Positions 8,701 through 16,633 of a stretch of 64,000 nt of DNA are shown here, piece after piece. A model generated the notes under the pieces. It did no database searches. It worked only from the letters and a program-made list of their open reading frames with translations, and was not told the origin of the DNA. This DNA is from Actinoplanes sp. DH11. GTDB lineage: Bacteria; Actinomycetota; Actinomycetes; Mycobacteriales; Micromonosporaceae. A program made the translations under genes and the position numbers. The DNA lies in the NCBI RefSeq assembly GCF_020873875.1, contig NZ_JAHWGU010000001.1:186001-250000 (forward strand). The letters are read 5' to 3'. Numbering within the stretch: the first letter of the stretch is position 1; each line of letters begins with the position of its first letter.

Positions 8701-8744
8701 CGCTTGGGCCGCGCTTGGGCCGCGCTTGGGCCGCGCTTGGGCTG
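8701..8744 (+). repeat. 11-bp tandem repeat, 4 units
   Basis: CGCTTGGGCCG-type units start at 8701, 8712, 8723 and 8734. The flanks contain further degenerate GGGTGCCGCG words. Confidence 0.75.
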
Positions 8745-8895
8745 CGCCTGGGGTGCCGTGTTCGGAGTGCCCCGCCGGAATGCCGCGCTCTGGGGTGCCG
8801 CGCCTGGGGTGCCGCGATGTCCGTCCCTCCGTAGCGGGTTCCGGCCTTTGGATGGGGCTTGTCCGCAGCGAGTCGGCGGCCTACGCTGTGAACAG

Positions 8896-8913
8896 CAGGA
8901 AAGCGCTTTCCTG
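8896..8913. promoter_or_regulatory. Perfect 18-bp palindrome, LacI-type operator
   Basis: CAGGAAAGCGCTTTCCTG is its own reverse complement. A central GC with GAAAGCGCTTTC around it is the classical LacI/GalR-family operator form. It lies 22 bases before the first start codon of the three-gene sugar operon, where a bound repressor would block transcription. No LacI-family gene is in the window, so the regulator must be encoded elsewhere. Confidence 0.85.
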
Positions 8914-8935
8914 AAGTCCCCGGAAGGAAAACCGC

Positions 8936-10084
8936 ATGGCAGCGCGCAGATCGATCGGCATCGTCGTCAATGGTGTCACCGGCCGGATGGGGTATCGACA
9001 ACATCTGGTTCGGTCTCTCCTCGCCATCCGTGACCAGGGCGGAGTGCCGCTGGCCGGCGGCGGGCACGTCTGGCCTGAGCCGATTCTGGTGGGCCGGGAC
9101 CCGGACAAGCTGGCCGCGATCGCCGCGCGGCATGGGCTCACCGAGTGGGCCACCGATCTGGATGCGGCGCTGGCGCGGCCGGATGTGGAGATCTACTTTG
9201 ATGCTCAGGTGACGGCGCAGCGGGAGAAGGCGATCCGGCAGGCCATCGCGGCCGGCAAGCACGTCTACACGGAGAAGCCGCTCGCCGAGAGTTCGGCGGC
9301 GTCGCTGGAGCTTGCCGAGCTGGCCACCGCTGCCGGGGTCAGTAACGGCGTGGTGCAGGACAAGCTGTTCCTGCCCGGTCTGCGCAAGTTGAAGCGGCTC
9401 ATCGACGGTGGGTTCTTCGGGCGGATTCTGTCGGTGCGCGGCGAGTTCGGGTACTGGGTGTTCGAAGGCGACTGGCAGGTCGCGCAACGGCCGTCCTGGA
9501 ATTATCGGCTCGCTGACGGCGGCGGCATCGTGATGGACATGTTCCCGCACTGGAACTATGTGCTCGAGGAGCTGTTCGGTGAGGTCCGGGCGGTGCGCTG
9601 CACCACCGCCACGCACATCACGAGCCGGGTGGACGAGCGCGGCGAGACGTACGTGGCCGACGCCGACGACGCCGCGTACGCGATCTTCGAGTTGGCGGGT
9701 GGGGTCGTCGCGCAGCTCAACTCGTCCTGGACGGTCCGGGTGAACCGGGACGAACTCGTCGAGTTCCAGGTCGACGGTACCGAGGGCAGTGCCGTCGCCG
9801 GGCTGCGCGGTTGCAAGATCCAGCATCGGGCGACGACGCCGAAGCCGGTCTGGAACCCGGACCTGCCGGTCACCGAGTCGTTCCGTGATCAGTGGACCGA
9901 GGTGCCGGACAACGACGAGTTCGACAACGGGTTCAAGGTGCAGTGGGAGGCGTTCCTGCGGCACGTGGTGGACGGCGAGCCGTTCCACTGGGACTTCGCG
10001 TCGGGCGCCCGCGGCGTGCGGCTCGCCGAGGCCGGTCTGGAGTCGGCCCGCGACGGCCATCGCGTCGTGCTCGGGGACGCCTGA
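8936..10084 (+). CDS. Gfo/Idh/MocA-family NAD(P)-dependent sugar/polyol dehydrogenase
   Basis: A 382-residue oxidoreductase. The N-terminal Rossmann segment (IVVNGVTGRMGYRQ) and the family EKP motif (YTEKPLAE, EKP at 113-115) are present. The C-terminal substrate domain includes GGGIVMDMFPHWNY, where His is a likely catalytic residue. Such enzymes oxidise or reduce a sugar hydroxyl with NAD(P). GGAAGG precedes the ATG by about 8 bases. It is the first gene of an operon with two enzymes overlapping by 1 and 4 bases, under a LacI-type operator. The exact sugar is unknown. Confidence 0.9.
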   Translation: MAARRSIGIVVNGVTGRMGYRQHLVRSLLAIRDQGGVPLAGGGHVWPEPILVGRDPDKLAAIAARHGLTEWATDLDAALARPDVEIYFDAQVTAQREKAIRQAIAAGKHVYTEKPLAESSAASLELAELATAAGVSNGVVQDKLFLPGLRKLKRLIDGGFFGRILSVRGEFGYWVFEGDWQVAQRPSWNYRLADGGGIVMDMFPHWNYVLEELFGEVRAVRCTTATHITSRVDERGETYVADADDAAYAIFELAGGVVAQLNSSWTVRVNRDELVEFQVDGTEGSAVAGLRGCKIQHRATTPKPVWNPDLPVTESFRDQWTEVPDNDEFDNGFKVQWEAFLRHVVDGEPFHWDFASGARGVRLAEAGLESARDGHRVVLGDA

Positions 10085-11223
10085 TGGCCGTCGTCGAGTT
10101 CCCCGGACGCCGGCTCGTCCTTTCCGGCCGCGCGTCGTGGGAGAAGCCGGCGAGCCCGGCGACCAGCAGAATCGCGTACGCGGCCGCGCACGTCGTGGCC
10201 GACCCGCTGGGCGGGAACGCGCCCGGGGCACCGGCCGCCCTCGACTGGGAGACCACCCTGAAGTTCCGGCACCACCTGTGGTCGCACGGGCTGGGGGTGG
10301 CCGAGGCCATGGACACGGCGCAGCGCGGCATGGGCCTGGATTACGCCGCGACCAGGGAACTCATCCGCCGGAGCGCGGCCGAGGCGGACACGGTCGGCGG
10401 GAAGATCGTGGCCGGGGTGGCGACGGACCAGTTGCCGGCCGGGCAGGTGACGCTGGAGCAGGTGCGGGGCGCTTACTCCGAGCAGCTGGCGGACGTCTCG
10501 GAAACGAGCGCTGTCCCGGTGCTGATGTGCAGCAGGCATCTGGCGGCGACGGCGCGGGACGCCGACGACTACCTCGACATCTATCGCGGGCTGCTGGCGG
10601 AGTCGGGCAGGCCGGTCGTGCTGCACTGGCTCGGGACGGCGTTCGATCCGGCGCTGGACGGCTACTGGGGCTCGCCCGATGTGGACAAGGCCACCGAGAC
10701 GGTTCTCGAGCTGATCGCGTCCGATCCCGCCAAGGTGGACGGCATCAAGATCTCGCTGCTGGACGCGAACCACGAGATCCAGTTGCGGCGCCGCCTGCCG
10801 GCGGGTGTCCGGCTCTACACCGGTGACGACTTCAACTACCCGGAGCTGATCAAGGGCGACGAGCGGGGGTACTCGGACGCGCTGCTCGGCATCTTCGCGG
10901 CGATCGCCCCGGCCGCTGCCGCTGCCCTGGCCGCGCTGGACGCCGGGGACACCGCCCGGTACGACGAGATCTTCGCACCGACCGTGCCGCTCTCCCGCCA
11001 CATCTTCGAGCGGCCGACCTTCTACTACAAGACCGGCATCGTCTTCCTCGCCTGGCTCGCCGGCCACCAGGACCACTTCAGCATGGTCGGCGGCCTGCAG
11101 TCCGGCCGGTCTGTGCCACACCTGTTCCGGCTGATCGAGCTGGCCGACGCGGCCGGCCTGCTTCCCGACCCGGACCTGGCGGCGGCCCGGGCGAACACGT
11201 TCTTCAAGGTGGTGGCGGGATGA
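10084..11223 (+). CDS. DUF993 family, dihydrodipicolinate-synthase-like aldolase
   Basis: A 379-residue protein whose ATG overlaps the stop of the dehydrogenase gene (TGATG), implying coupled translation. Regions such as GGKIVAGVATDQL, PVLMCSRHLAATARD, VDGIKISLLDANHEI and LYTGDDFNYPELI fit a TIM barrel of the DHDPS/KDG-aldolase type, and the Lys in GIKIS is the natural Schiff-base candidate. DUF993 proteins are commonly found with Gfo/Idh/MocA dehydrogenases and sugar isomerases, as here. A role in cleaving an oxidised sugar acid is inferred. The gene ends 4 bases inside the next. Confidence 0.85.
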   Translation: MAVVEFPGRRLVLSGRASWEKPASPATSRIAYAAAHVVADPLGGNAPGAPAALDWETTLKFRHHLWSHGLGVAEAMDTAQRGMGLDYAATRELIRRSAAEADTVGGKIVAGVATDQLPAGQVTLEQVRGAYSEQLADVSETSAVPVLMCSRHLAATARDADDYLDIYRGLLAESGRPVVLHWLGTAFDPALDGYWGSPDVDKATETVLELIASDPAKVDGIKISLLDANHEIQLRRRLPAGVRLYTGDDFNYPELIKGDERGYSDALLGIFAAIAPAAAAALAALDAGDTARYDEIFAPTVPLSRHIFERPTFYYKTGIVFLAWLAGHQDHFSMVGGLQSGRSVPHLFRLIELADAAGLLPDPDLAAARANTFFKVVAG

Positions 11224-12044
11224 CCCGGCTTCAAGAGGGGAACCGGTTCTCCTTCAACCAGATCACCGCGAAGCACTGGCCCCTTCCCGACCTGGTGAAA
11301 GGGCTGGTGGAAGCGGAGGTCGACAAGGTGGCGCTGTGGCGGGAGCCGGTCGCCGAGTACGGCCTGGAACGCTCCGCCGCCCTGGTCCGCGACGCCGGGA
11401 TCGCCGTCACGACGCTCTGCCGCAGCGGGTTCTTCCAGGCGCCGGACTGGTTCGACGACAACCGCCGGGCGATCGACGAGGCGGCCGCCCTGGGCACGTC
11501 CGTCCTGGTCCTGGTCTCCGGCGGGCTGCCGCCGGGTTCGAAGGACATCGCCGGCGCACGGCAGCACGTGGCGGACGCGATCGGCCGGCTGGTCCCGCAC
11601 GCGGCCGCGGCCGGCGTGACCTTGGCGGTCGAGCCGCTGCACCCGATGTACGCCGCCGACCGCTGCGTGATCAGCACCTGGGACCAGGCTCTCGCGATCG
11701 CCGAGCAGCACCCGGCCGGGCAGGTCGGCGTCACGGTCGACACCTACCACCTGTGGTGGGACGACACCGTGCTCGACAAGATCGCGCGGGCCGGCGAGCG
11801 GATCGCGATCTACCAGCTCGCCGACTGGGTCACGCCGCTGCCGGCGGGGGTGCTCACCGGCCGGGGACTGCCCGGTGACGGCTGCGTCGACATGGCCGCC
11901 TTCCACGCCGCCGTGGAGCGGGCCGGATATGCCGGGCCGATCGAGGTCGAGGTGATGAACGAGGAGCTCTGGCAGCGGCCGGGCCCGGAGATCCTGGCCG
12001 CGACGATCGCCGGATATCGCAACGTGATGCACATGAGCAGCTGA
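11220..12044 (+). CDS. Sugar phosphate isomerase/epimerase (xylose isomerase-like TIM barrel)
   Basis: A 274-residue protein of the AP endonuclease 2/IolE-IolI superfamily. FSFNQITAKHWPLPDLV opens the barrel. Metal-binding residues are likely in LAVEPLHPMYA (Glu), VGVTVDTYHLWWDD (Asp and His) and GPIEVEVMNEE (Glu). It probably interconverts keto-sugars for the two upstream enzymes. ATGA overlap with the DUF993 gene confirms the operon. The 3' end (encoding VMHMSS) lies within the first copy of a 17-bp repeat that continues past the stop. Confidence 0.9.
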   Translation: MTRLQEGNRFSFNQITAKHWPLPDLVKGLVEAEVDKVALWREPVAEYGLERSAALVRDAGIAVTTLCRSGFFQAPDWFDDNRRAIDEAAALGTSVLVLVSGGLPPGSKDIAGARQHVADAIGRLVPHAAAAGVTLAVEPLHPMYAADRCVISTWDQALAIAEQHPAGQVGVTVDTYHLWWDDTVLDKIARAGERIAIYQLADWVTPLPAGVLTGRGLPGDGCVDMAAFHAAVERAGYAGPIEVEVMNEELWQRPGPEILAATIAGYRNVMHMSS

Positions 12045-12143
12045 TGTAGATGAGCAGCTGATGTAGATGAGCAGCTGATGTGAATGAGCAGCTGATGTGA
12101 ATGAGCAGCTGATGTGAATGAGCAGCTGATGTGAATGAGCAGC
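12025..12143 (+). repeat. 17-bp tandem repeat, 7 units, starting inside the isomerase gene
   Basis: Units TGATGTGAATGAGCAGC (early copies TGATGTAGATGAGCAGC) start every 17 bases from 12025 to 12127. The first, TGATGCACATGAGCAGC, is the gene's own 3' end, and the stop codon is the TGA of the second copy. The array therefore looks like a duplication of the coding tail into the downstream spacer. Confidence 0.95.
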
Positions 12144-12240
12144 GTGATGTAAGGAAGCGGGGCAGCGTACCGGCTCGGGCGGTTCTATGATCTTGGATCC
12201 GTGCGGTGCTCACCGCCGGTTCTCCTCAGGAGCGTCCACA

Positions 12241-13431
12241 GTGCTTCGTTCCGTCTGGCTGACCCGTGCCGGTGTCGCCCTGCTCACCACGATCTCGTTC
12301 GGCGCGTTCGCCGCCCCCGCGCGGGCCGCCTCCACCGGCGTCGCCTCGGTGGTGTCGGGGACGCACGTCAAGTTCACCGCCGCTGGCGGCAAGCAGAACA
12401 AGATCGTCATTACCCGGTCCGGCAACACCGTCACGATCGACGACCGGGTCGCGGTCAAGGCGGGCAAGGGCTGCAAGAAGATCAAGGGCGACAAGACGCG
12501 GGTACGGTGCCGCACGGCCAAGGCCCCGACCAAACTGCGCGTGTACGCCGGCGACCGCAACGACTCCATCGTCAACCGGACGGACCTGGCGATGCGGGCG
12601 GACGGCGGCACCGGCAACGACCGGATCACCGGTGGCCCGCGTGCCGACAGCCTGAGCGGCTGGCTGGGCGACGACACCCTGCAGGGCGGCGGTGGCAAGG
12701 ACCTCCTGCTCGGTGACGCCGGGGCGGACCGGCTACTGGGCGGGTACGGCGACGACACGATCTCCGGGGGCGAGGGCAGGGACGTCATCGACGGGCAGCA
12801 CGGGCACGACCGGGTTCTCGGCGACGGCGGCAACGACACCCTGTACGGCGGTGCCGGCAACGACTACCTGGACGGCTGGTACGGCAACGACGTGCTCCGG
12901 GGCGGCGCCGGTGCCGATCTGCTGCACGGCGAGGGCGGCACCGACCGGGTGCACGGCGACGCCGGTGACGACCTGATCTACACGCAGACCTTCGACGACA
13001 CCCGGGAACCGGACCACTACTCCGGTGGTGCCGGATCCGACGTGGTCAGCTACGTGTCGTACCGGCAGGGCATCACCGCCGACGCGGACGGCGTGCCGGG
13101 TGACGACGGCGCGAAGGGCGAGCGCGACACCATCGCGGCCGACGTCGAGCGGATCTGGGGCGGCGCCGGCAACGACCGGATCCACGGCCGGCCCGGTCCG
13201 GACTCCTTCGACGGCGGGCCGGGCAACGACACGATCCGCGGCGGCGGCGGCAACGACACCCTTTTCGGCGGTACGGGGGCGGACGTGGTCGCCGGTGACG
13301 CCGGTGACGACTACCTGGACGCCGACCGCAACGACGGCGTGGCGGACCGTCTCGACGGCGGGGCCGGCCGGGACGACTGCCACCTGGGCCGGCCGGACAC
13401 CTCGGTCAACTGCGAGTTGGTCGTCGCATAG
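12241..13431 (+). CDS. Secreted RTX-like protein with Ca-binding nonapeptide repeats
   Basis: The GTG at 12241 is preferred: AGGAG lies 7 bases upstream and it gives a clean signal peptide ending PARAAS. An in-frame ATG at 12187 has no such site. The mature part starts with a small domain (about residues 30-115), followed by many GGxGxDxLxG repeats, for example GGTGNDRITGG and GGGGKDLLLGD, in two blocks separated by VVSYVSYRQGITA. These repeats form Ca-filled parallel beta rolls. No type I secretion genes are near; the Sec signal suggests export by that route. It ends in a Cys-containing tail (DDCHLGRPDTSVNCELVVA) typical of actinobacterial members. Confidence 0.88.
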   Translation: MLRSVWLTRAGVALLTTISFGAFAAPARAASTGVASVVSGTHVKFTAAGGKQNKIVITRSGNTVTIDDRVAVKAGKGCKKIKGDKTRVRCRTAKAPTKLRVYAGDRNDSIVNRTDLAMRADGGTGNDRITGGPRADSLSGWLGDDTLQGGGGKDLLLGDAGADRLLGGYGDDTISGGEGRDVIDGQHGHDRVLGDGGNDTLYGGAGNDYLDGWYGNDVLRGGAGADLLHGEGGTDRVHGDAGDDLIYTQTFDDTREPDHYSGGAGSDVVSYVSYRQGITADADGVPGDDGAKGERDTIAADVERIWGGAGNDRIHGRPGPDSFDGGPGNDTIRGGGGNDTLFGGTGADVVAGDAGDDYLDADRNDGVADRLDGGAGRDDCHLGRPDTSVNCELVVA

Positions 13432-13762
13432 CCGGAGTGGCCGCGCGGAGCTCGACCAGGAGCCCGTCACGGTCGGTCAGCACCGCGCCGAGGATGCGCC
13501 GGCCTGCCGCGAGCAGGTCGGCGACGTCCGGGGTGCTCAGCGCGTACATCACCAGGGCGCCGTCCCGGAACGAGGTCACGATCCCGGCGCGGCGGAGCAC
13601 GGCCAGCTGCTGCGACAGGTTCGACGCCTCGACGTCGATCTCGGCGAGCAGGTCGCGGACCGGGCGGGGGCCGTCCTGGAGCAGTTCGAGCACCCGGATC
13701 CGGACCGGGTGGCCGAGGGTGCGGAACATCTCGGCCTTCGCCTGGTAGAGCGGCACTGACAC
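13406..13762 (-). CDS. ArsR-family winged-helix transcriptional regulator
   Basis: A 118-residue regulator. The GTG at 13762 follows GGAGGG at 7 bases; the longer frame upstream is Arg-rich and unlikely. KAEMFRTLGHPVRIRVLELL, ASNLSQQLAVLRRAGIV and SFRDGALVMYALSTPDV match the ArsR recognition helix and wing. No Cys residues are present, so a classical thiol metal site is absent and the signal is unknown. It converges on the RTX gene with a 26-base overlap of 3' ends. About 260 gene-free bases separate its start from the roadblock gene. Confidence 0.9.
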   Translation of the reverse strand: MSVPLYQAKAEMFRTLGHPVRIRVLELLQDGPRPVRDLLAEIDVEASNLSQQLAVLRRAGIVTSFRDGALVMYALSTPDVADLLAAGRRILGAVLTDRDGLLVELRAATPAMRRPTRS

Positions 13763-14024
13763 GACGGGTCCCTCCGCTGACGCCTCGCACCTGCGCCGGA
13801 CGAGAACAGGCGCCGGGCCGATGGCTCCACCACGGCACAACGGAGTCGGTCGGAGGCGGTTACGGCAGTTTCGCTTTTTCGGAGTTGCAGAAATCTTCAA
13901 CTGGCTCCGTCTTCACCACGAACGATTTCACCCGCCGCACCTGGTGAATCGGACATCATGTGCGACCGCCTTCTCGTGGTGTGGCGCAGGCTCGGTCCGA
14001 CCACAGGACGCGGGAGGATCCGAG

Positions 14025-14396
14025 ATGCCGGACATGGACGTAGCCCTCAAGGACGCGATGCAGGTCGACGGTGCCATCGGTGCCGCACTCGTCGACCGTG
14101 GCAGCGGGATGGCGCTGGGCGTCGCCGGGGGCGGCAAGGACTTCGACCTGAGCGTGGCGGCGGCCGCGAACACCGAGGTGATCCGGGCGAAGCTGCGCAC
14201 GATGGAGATGCTCGGCCTGCGCGAGAGCGTCGAGGACATCCTGGTGACGCTCGACTCGCAGTACCACCTGATCCGCCCCCTGACCGGACGGTCCGGTCAG
14301 GGGCTCTTCCTCTATCTGGCGCTGCACAAGGACCGGGCCAACCTGGCGCTGGCCCGGCACCAGCTGAAGCGGATCGAGGGGAACCTGGACATCTGA
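14025..14396 (+). CDS. Roadblock/LC7-like protein
   Basis: A 123-residue protein. The ATG at 14025 is preceded by GGGAGG. DGAIGAALVDRGSGMALG, VAAAANTEVIRAKLRTM, EDILVTLDSQYHLIRPLT and GLFLYLALHKDRANLALARHQL give the alternating strands and helices of roadblock/LC7 modules. These act as activators or scaffolds for small Ras-like GTPases such as MglA. Here it stands alone, far from the conservon at 43-49 kb, and may serve an unlinked GTPase. The roadblock assignment is by pattern and this branch is divergent. Confidence 0.8.
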   Translation: MPDMDVALKDAMQVDGAIGAALVDRGSGMALGVAGGGKDFDLSVAAAANTEVIRAKLRTMEMLGLRESVEDILVTLDSQYHLIRPLTGRSGQGLFLYLALHKDRANLALARHQLKRIEGNLDI

Positions 14397-14439
14397 GTCA
14401 GGGGACCGACCAGGCTATTCGCACAATTGTTCGAGTTAT

Positions 14440-14465
14440 CCACAGGCTGTGTGCACAGCCTGTGG
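14440..14465. terminator. 12-bp perfect hairpin between convergent genes, containing a DnaA-box word
   Basis: CCACAGGCTGTG at 14440-14451 and CACAGCCTGTGG at 14454-14465 are perfect complements around TG. It sits between the convergent roadblock and baeRF genes, so a bidirectional terminator is plausible despite no U-tract. The left flank overlaps TTATCCACA (14436-14444), the DnaA-box consensus. Confidence 0.6.
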
Positions 14466-14469
14466 GCAA

Positions 14470-14559
14470 CTCAGCGACGGGCGTCCGCGCGGCCGCCGGG
14501 TGATTGAACGGCGGTGTCCGCGCGCGGCCCCGGATCGGGCTCAGCGACGGGCGTCCGCG
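14470..14559 (+). repeat. 20-bp direct repeat: duplicated end of the baeRF gene
   Basis: CTCAGCGACGGGCGTCCGCG occurs at 14470-14489 and again at 14540-14559. The second copy contains the stop and last codons of the minus-strand baeRF-like gene. The first copy is a relic, suggesting that about 70 bases were duplicated or that the gene end moved. Confidence 0.8.
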
Positions 14560-15656
14560 TACCGCAGCAGGGCCGCGACCCCGCCGTCCAGGCCGGTCTC
14601 GTCCGGGTCGACCAGGACGATCGCGGCGTCGGTTCCGGCCAGCGCCCGCACGATGGCGGCGTCGGCACGGACCTGCTGCGGGTCGCTCACGCCGGAGTCG
14701 CGCAGGAATGCCGGGTCGTCGGCCAGCAGGTACGGTTCCGGGCCGATCCACAGCCGCTCGGTGGAGGACGGGTCGTCGATCATCAGAACGGTGTCGACCT
14801 GGCCGCGCTGGAGGGCGGTGACCACCGCGTGCAGGCCGTTGCCGGCGGCGCCGTCCTGGCCGAGCTGGGTGCGGAACCTGTCGAGAATGCTCTGCTGGTG
14901 TGCGACGGCCTGCTCGGCGACCGCCTGCACGGTCACGTCCTCCAGGGCGGACGGGTCGGCACCGGCGCCCCGGGAACCCGCGTCTGTCTCGATCACGCGG
15001 GAGCGCCACCGCTCGGGCAGCTGCGCCACGAGCATCGGCCGGGATTTCGGGTCGCCGGCCACCACGATGAACTGCGGGTCGGTGCGGTCGGCCAGTTCGG
15101 TGACCGCCTCGGCCACGTCACCCGCGTTGCGCCGCCAGGTCAGGTCGTAGTTGTGTTCCGCCTTCAGCGCCGACCAGCCACCGACCGGCACCTTGTGCAC
15201 CGGGTAGTCCTCGGTGCCCTCGATCTCGTGCCGCCGCACCAGGTTGCCGAGCCCCACCTCGTCGATCGCGCCGCCGGTGTGGTCGACCACGACCCGCAGA
15301 TAAGGGATCTCCTCGCCGAGCTGCGCGACGAGCGGCATGACGTGCGGCAGGGGTCCGTAGGTGGCGATCTCGGTGCGGGGTGGCGCGTCGAGGTCACGGC
15401 GCAGGACCACCTCGCCGTCGGTCGCGAAGAACGCCACCCCGTGCGGACCGGGCCGGGCCGGCAGCTCACCGACGGCCTGTTCCAGCGCGGTAAGGGTTTC
15501 GGGGTCGCAGCCCTCGCCGGTCAGGGACTCACGGGCGGCCCGCCACCGCAGCTCGGTGATCTTGGCCGCGTCCTCGGTGTGGTGCGACGCGTCGAAATAG
15601 ACGGAAGCCCACGGGCCGGGACGGTCGTACAGGGCACGCAGCATGGAGAGTCGCAT
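14541..15656 (-). CDS. baeRF family protein (Rv2629-like, eRF1/Vms1-type ribosome factor)
   Basis: A 371-residue soluble protein. The start MRLSMLRALYDRPGPWASVYFD, the middle FIVVAGDPKSRPMLVAQLPER and the end AAIVLVDPDETGLDGGVAALLRY match the baeRF/Rv2629 family, which carries eRF1 domain 2- and 3-like folds. Related Vms1/ANKZF1 proteins release peptides from stalled ribosomes. Mycobacterial Rv2629 is linked to hypoxia, and a ribosome role is inferred. No GGQ motif is visible. It is followed by BioY on the same strand about 115 bases upstream, probably as a separate unit. Confidence 0.82.
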   Translation of the reverse strand: MRLSMLRALYDRPGPWASVYFDASHHTEDAAKITELRWRAARESLTGEGCDPETLTALEQAVGELPARPGPHGVAFFATDGEVVLRRDLDAPPRTEIATYGPLPHVMPLVAQLGEEIPYLRVVVDHTGGAIDEVGLGNLVRRHEIEGTEDYPVHKVPVGGWSALKAEHNYDLTWRRNAGDVAEAVTELADRTDPQFIVVAGDPKSRPMLVAQLPERWRSRVIETDAGSRGAGADPSALEDVTVQAVAEQAVAHQQSILDRFRTQLGQDGAAGNGLHAVVTALQRGQVDTVLMIDDPSSTERLWIGPEPYLLADDPAFLRDSGVSDPQQVRADAAIVRALAGTDAAIVLVDPDETGLDGGVAALLRYADARR

Positions 15657-15773
15657 GAGTTCCTCGCCTCGCTTTGATCGGTCAGGAACCTAGGCGTACC
15701 CCGATGGTGGCGATGAAACCGGGGCATCCCGGTGCAATTCTGGCCTCAGGGTGACCGGCGGCGGCGGTTCCCC

Positions 15774-16403
15774 TCAGAAGCGGCGGTCAGGTGCGGCGCC
15801 GGCGCGCCTGCCGACCAGGGCCCAGGCGCCGGGGAGCAGAGCTGCGGCCAGGAGGGTCTTCAGCACGTCGCCGATGATGTACGGGACAAGCCCGGCACCC
15901 ACCGCCGCGGTGAGGCCCATGCCGGTCGCGACGGCGAGCCAGGGCACCGCGACCAGGTAGATCAGCGCGTTCCCGGCCGCCATCAGGCCGACCGTGTGCA
16001 CCGGGCGGCGGTCCGCGCCGAGGGCGGCGAGCTGCCCGGCCAGCGCCGCGGCGAGCACGAAACCGACCAGGTAACCGCCGGTCGTGGCGGGCCAGCCGGA
16101 CGTGCCGCCGGCGAACCAGGGGACGCCGAGGACACCGGCGACCGCGTAGATCAGCATGCTCAGGGCGCCGCGGGTGGCACCGAGCGCCGCGCCGGCGAGC
16201 ACCACGGCGAAGGTCTGACCGGTGATCGGGACCGGCGAGCCGGGCACCGGGATGACGATCTGCGCGGCCAGGCCGACCGTGCTCGCGGCCCCGGCCAGGA
16301 GCAACACGTCGCGGATCACGGAGCGACCCCAGACGTCGGCCAGCACCCCGGTGGGCCGTCCCGGTACCACCACGCCGTACGCCACGCGGGGCCCCTCTCG
16401 CAC
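15774..16403 (-). CDS. bioY: BioY biotin transporter, substrate-binding S component
   Basis: A 209-residue integral membrane protein with about six helices. IPVPGSPVPITGQTFAVVLAGAALG is the hallmark BioY substrate-site region, followed by GVPWFAGGTSG and TTGGYLVGFVLAA. BioY binds biotin and either works alone or joins an ECF ATPase module, none of which is encoded here. The annotated GTG at 16403 has no strong ribosome binding site, so a slightly later GTG is possible. The 230 bases upstream hold its promoter. Confidence 0.92.
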   Translation of the reverse strand: MREGPRVAYGVVVPGRPTGVLADVWGRSVIRDVLLLAGAASTVGLAAQIVIPVPGSPVPITGQTFAVVLAGAALGATRGALSMLIYAVAGVLGVPWFAGGTSGWPATTGGYLVGFVLAAALAGQLAALGADRRPVHTVGLMAAGNALIYLVAVPWLAVATGMGLTAAVGAGLVPYIIGDVLKTLLAAALLPGAWALVGRRAGAAPDRRF

Positions 16404-16633
16404 GATCCAGATCTTGTTGGCACCTTAGGCGCGAGCAGCATCCGGCGGCAGATCCCGCGGCCAAACGTGATGTTGTGGTGATCCATGGAGCGCCGGGGGC
16501 GTCGTCGGACACCCCCGGCGACTCACCGGAATCAGACGCTCGGCGTCTGCACCTTTCTGTACCCCGAATCGGGGCTTTACACCCACAATCTCGGCGAACG
16601 CTGCTCCACTGTCCGCAACGGACGGCGCCGCTG

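Larger units (their letters stand above)
7696..8895. other. 1.2-kb gene-free region rich in short repeats
   Basis: No frame here shows convincing protein features. The ORFs present are low-complexity and overlap one another on both strands. It contains a 23-bp tandem repeat near 7738, a 33-bp inverted repeat at 8338-8418, GCTGGGAGC-type repeats around 8560-8640 and an 11-bp repeat at 8701-8744. It separates the DUF4132 gene from the sugar-catabolic operon. Confidence 0.7.

Noticed and set aside
12187..12240. Longer N terminus for the RTX-like protein from ATG 12187
   Set aside because: The GTG at 12241 has AGGAG at 7 bases and yields a proper signal peptide; the extra residues would sit before it.
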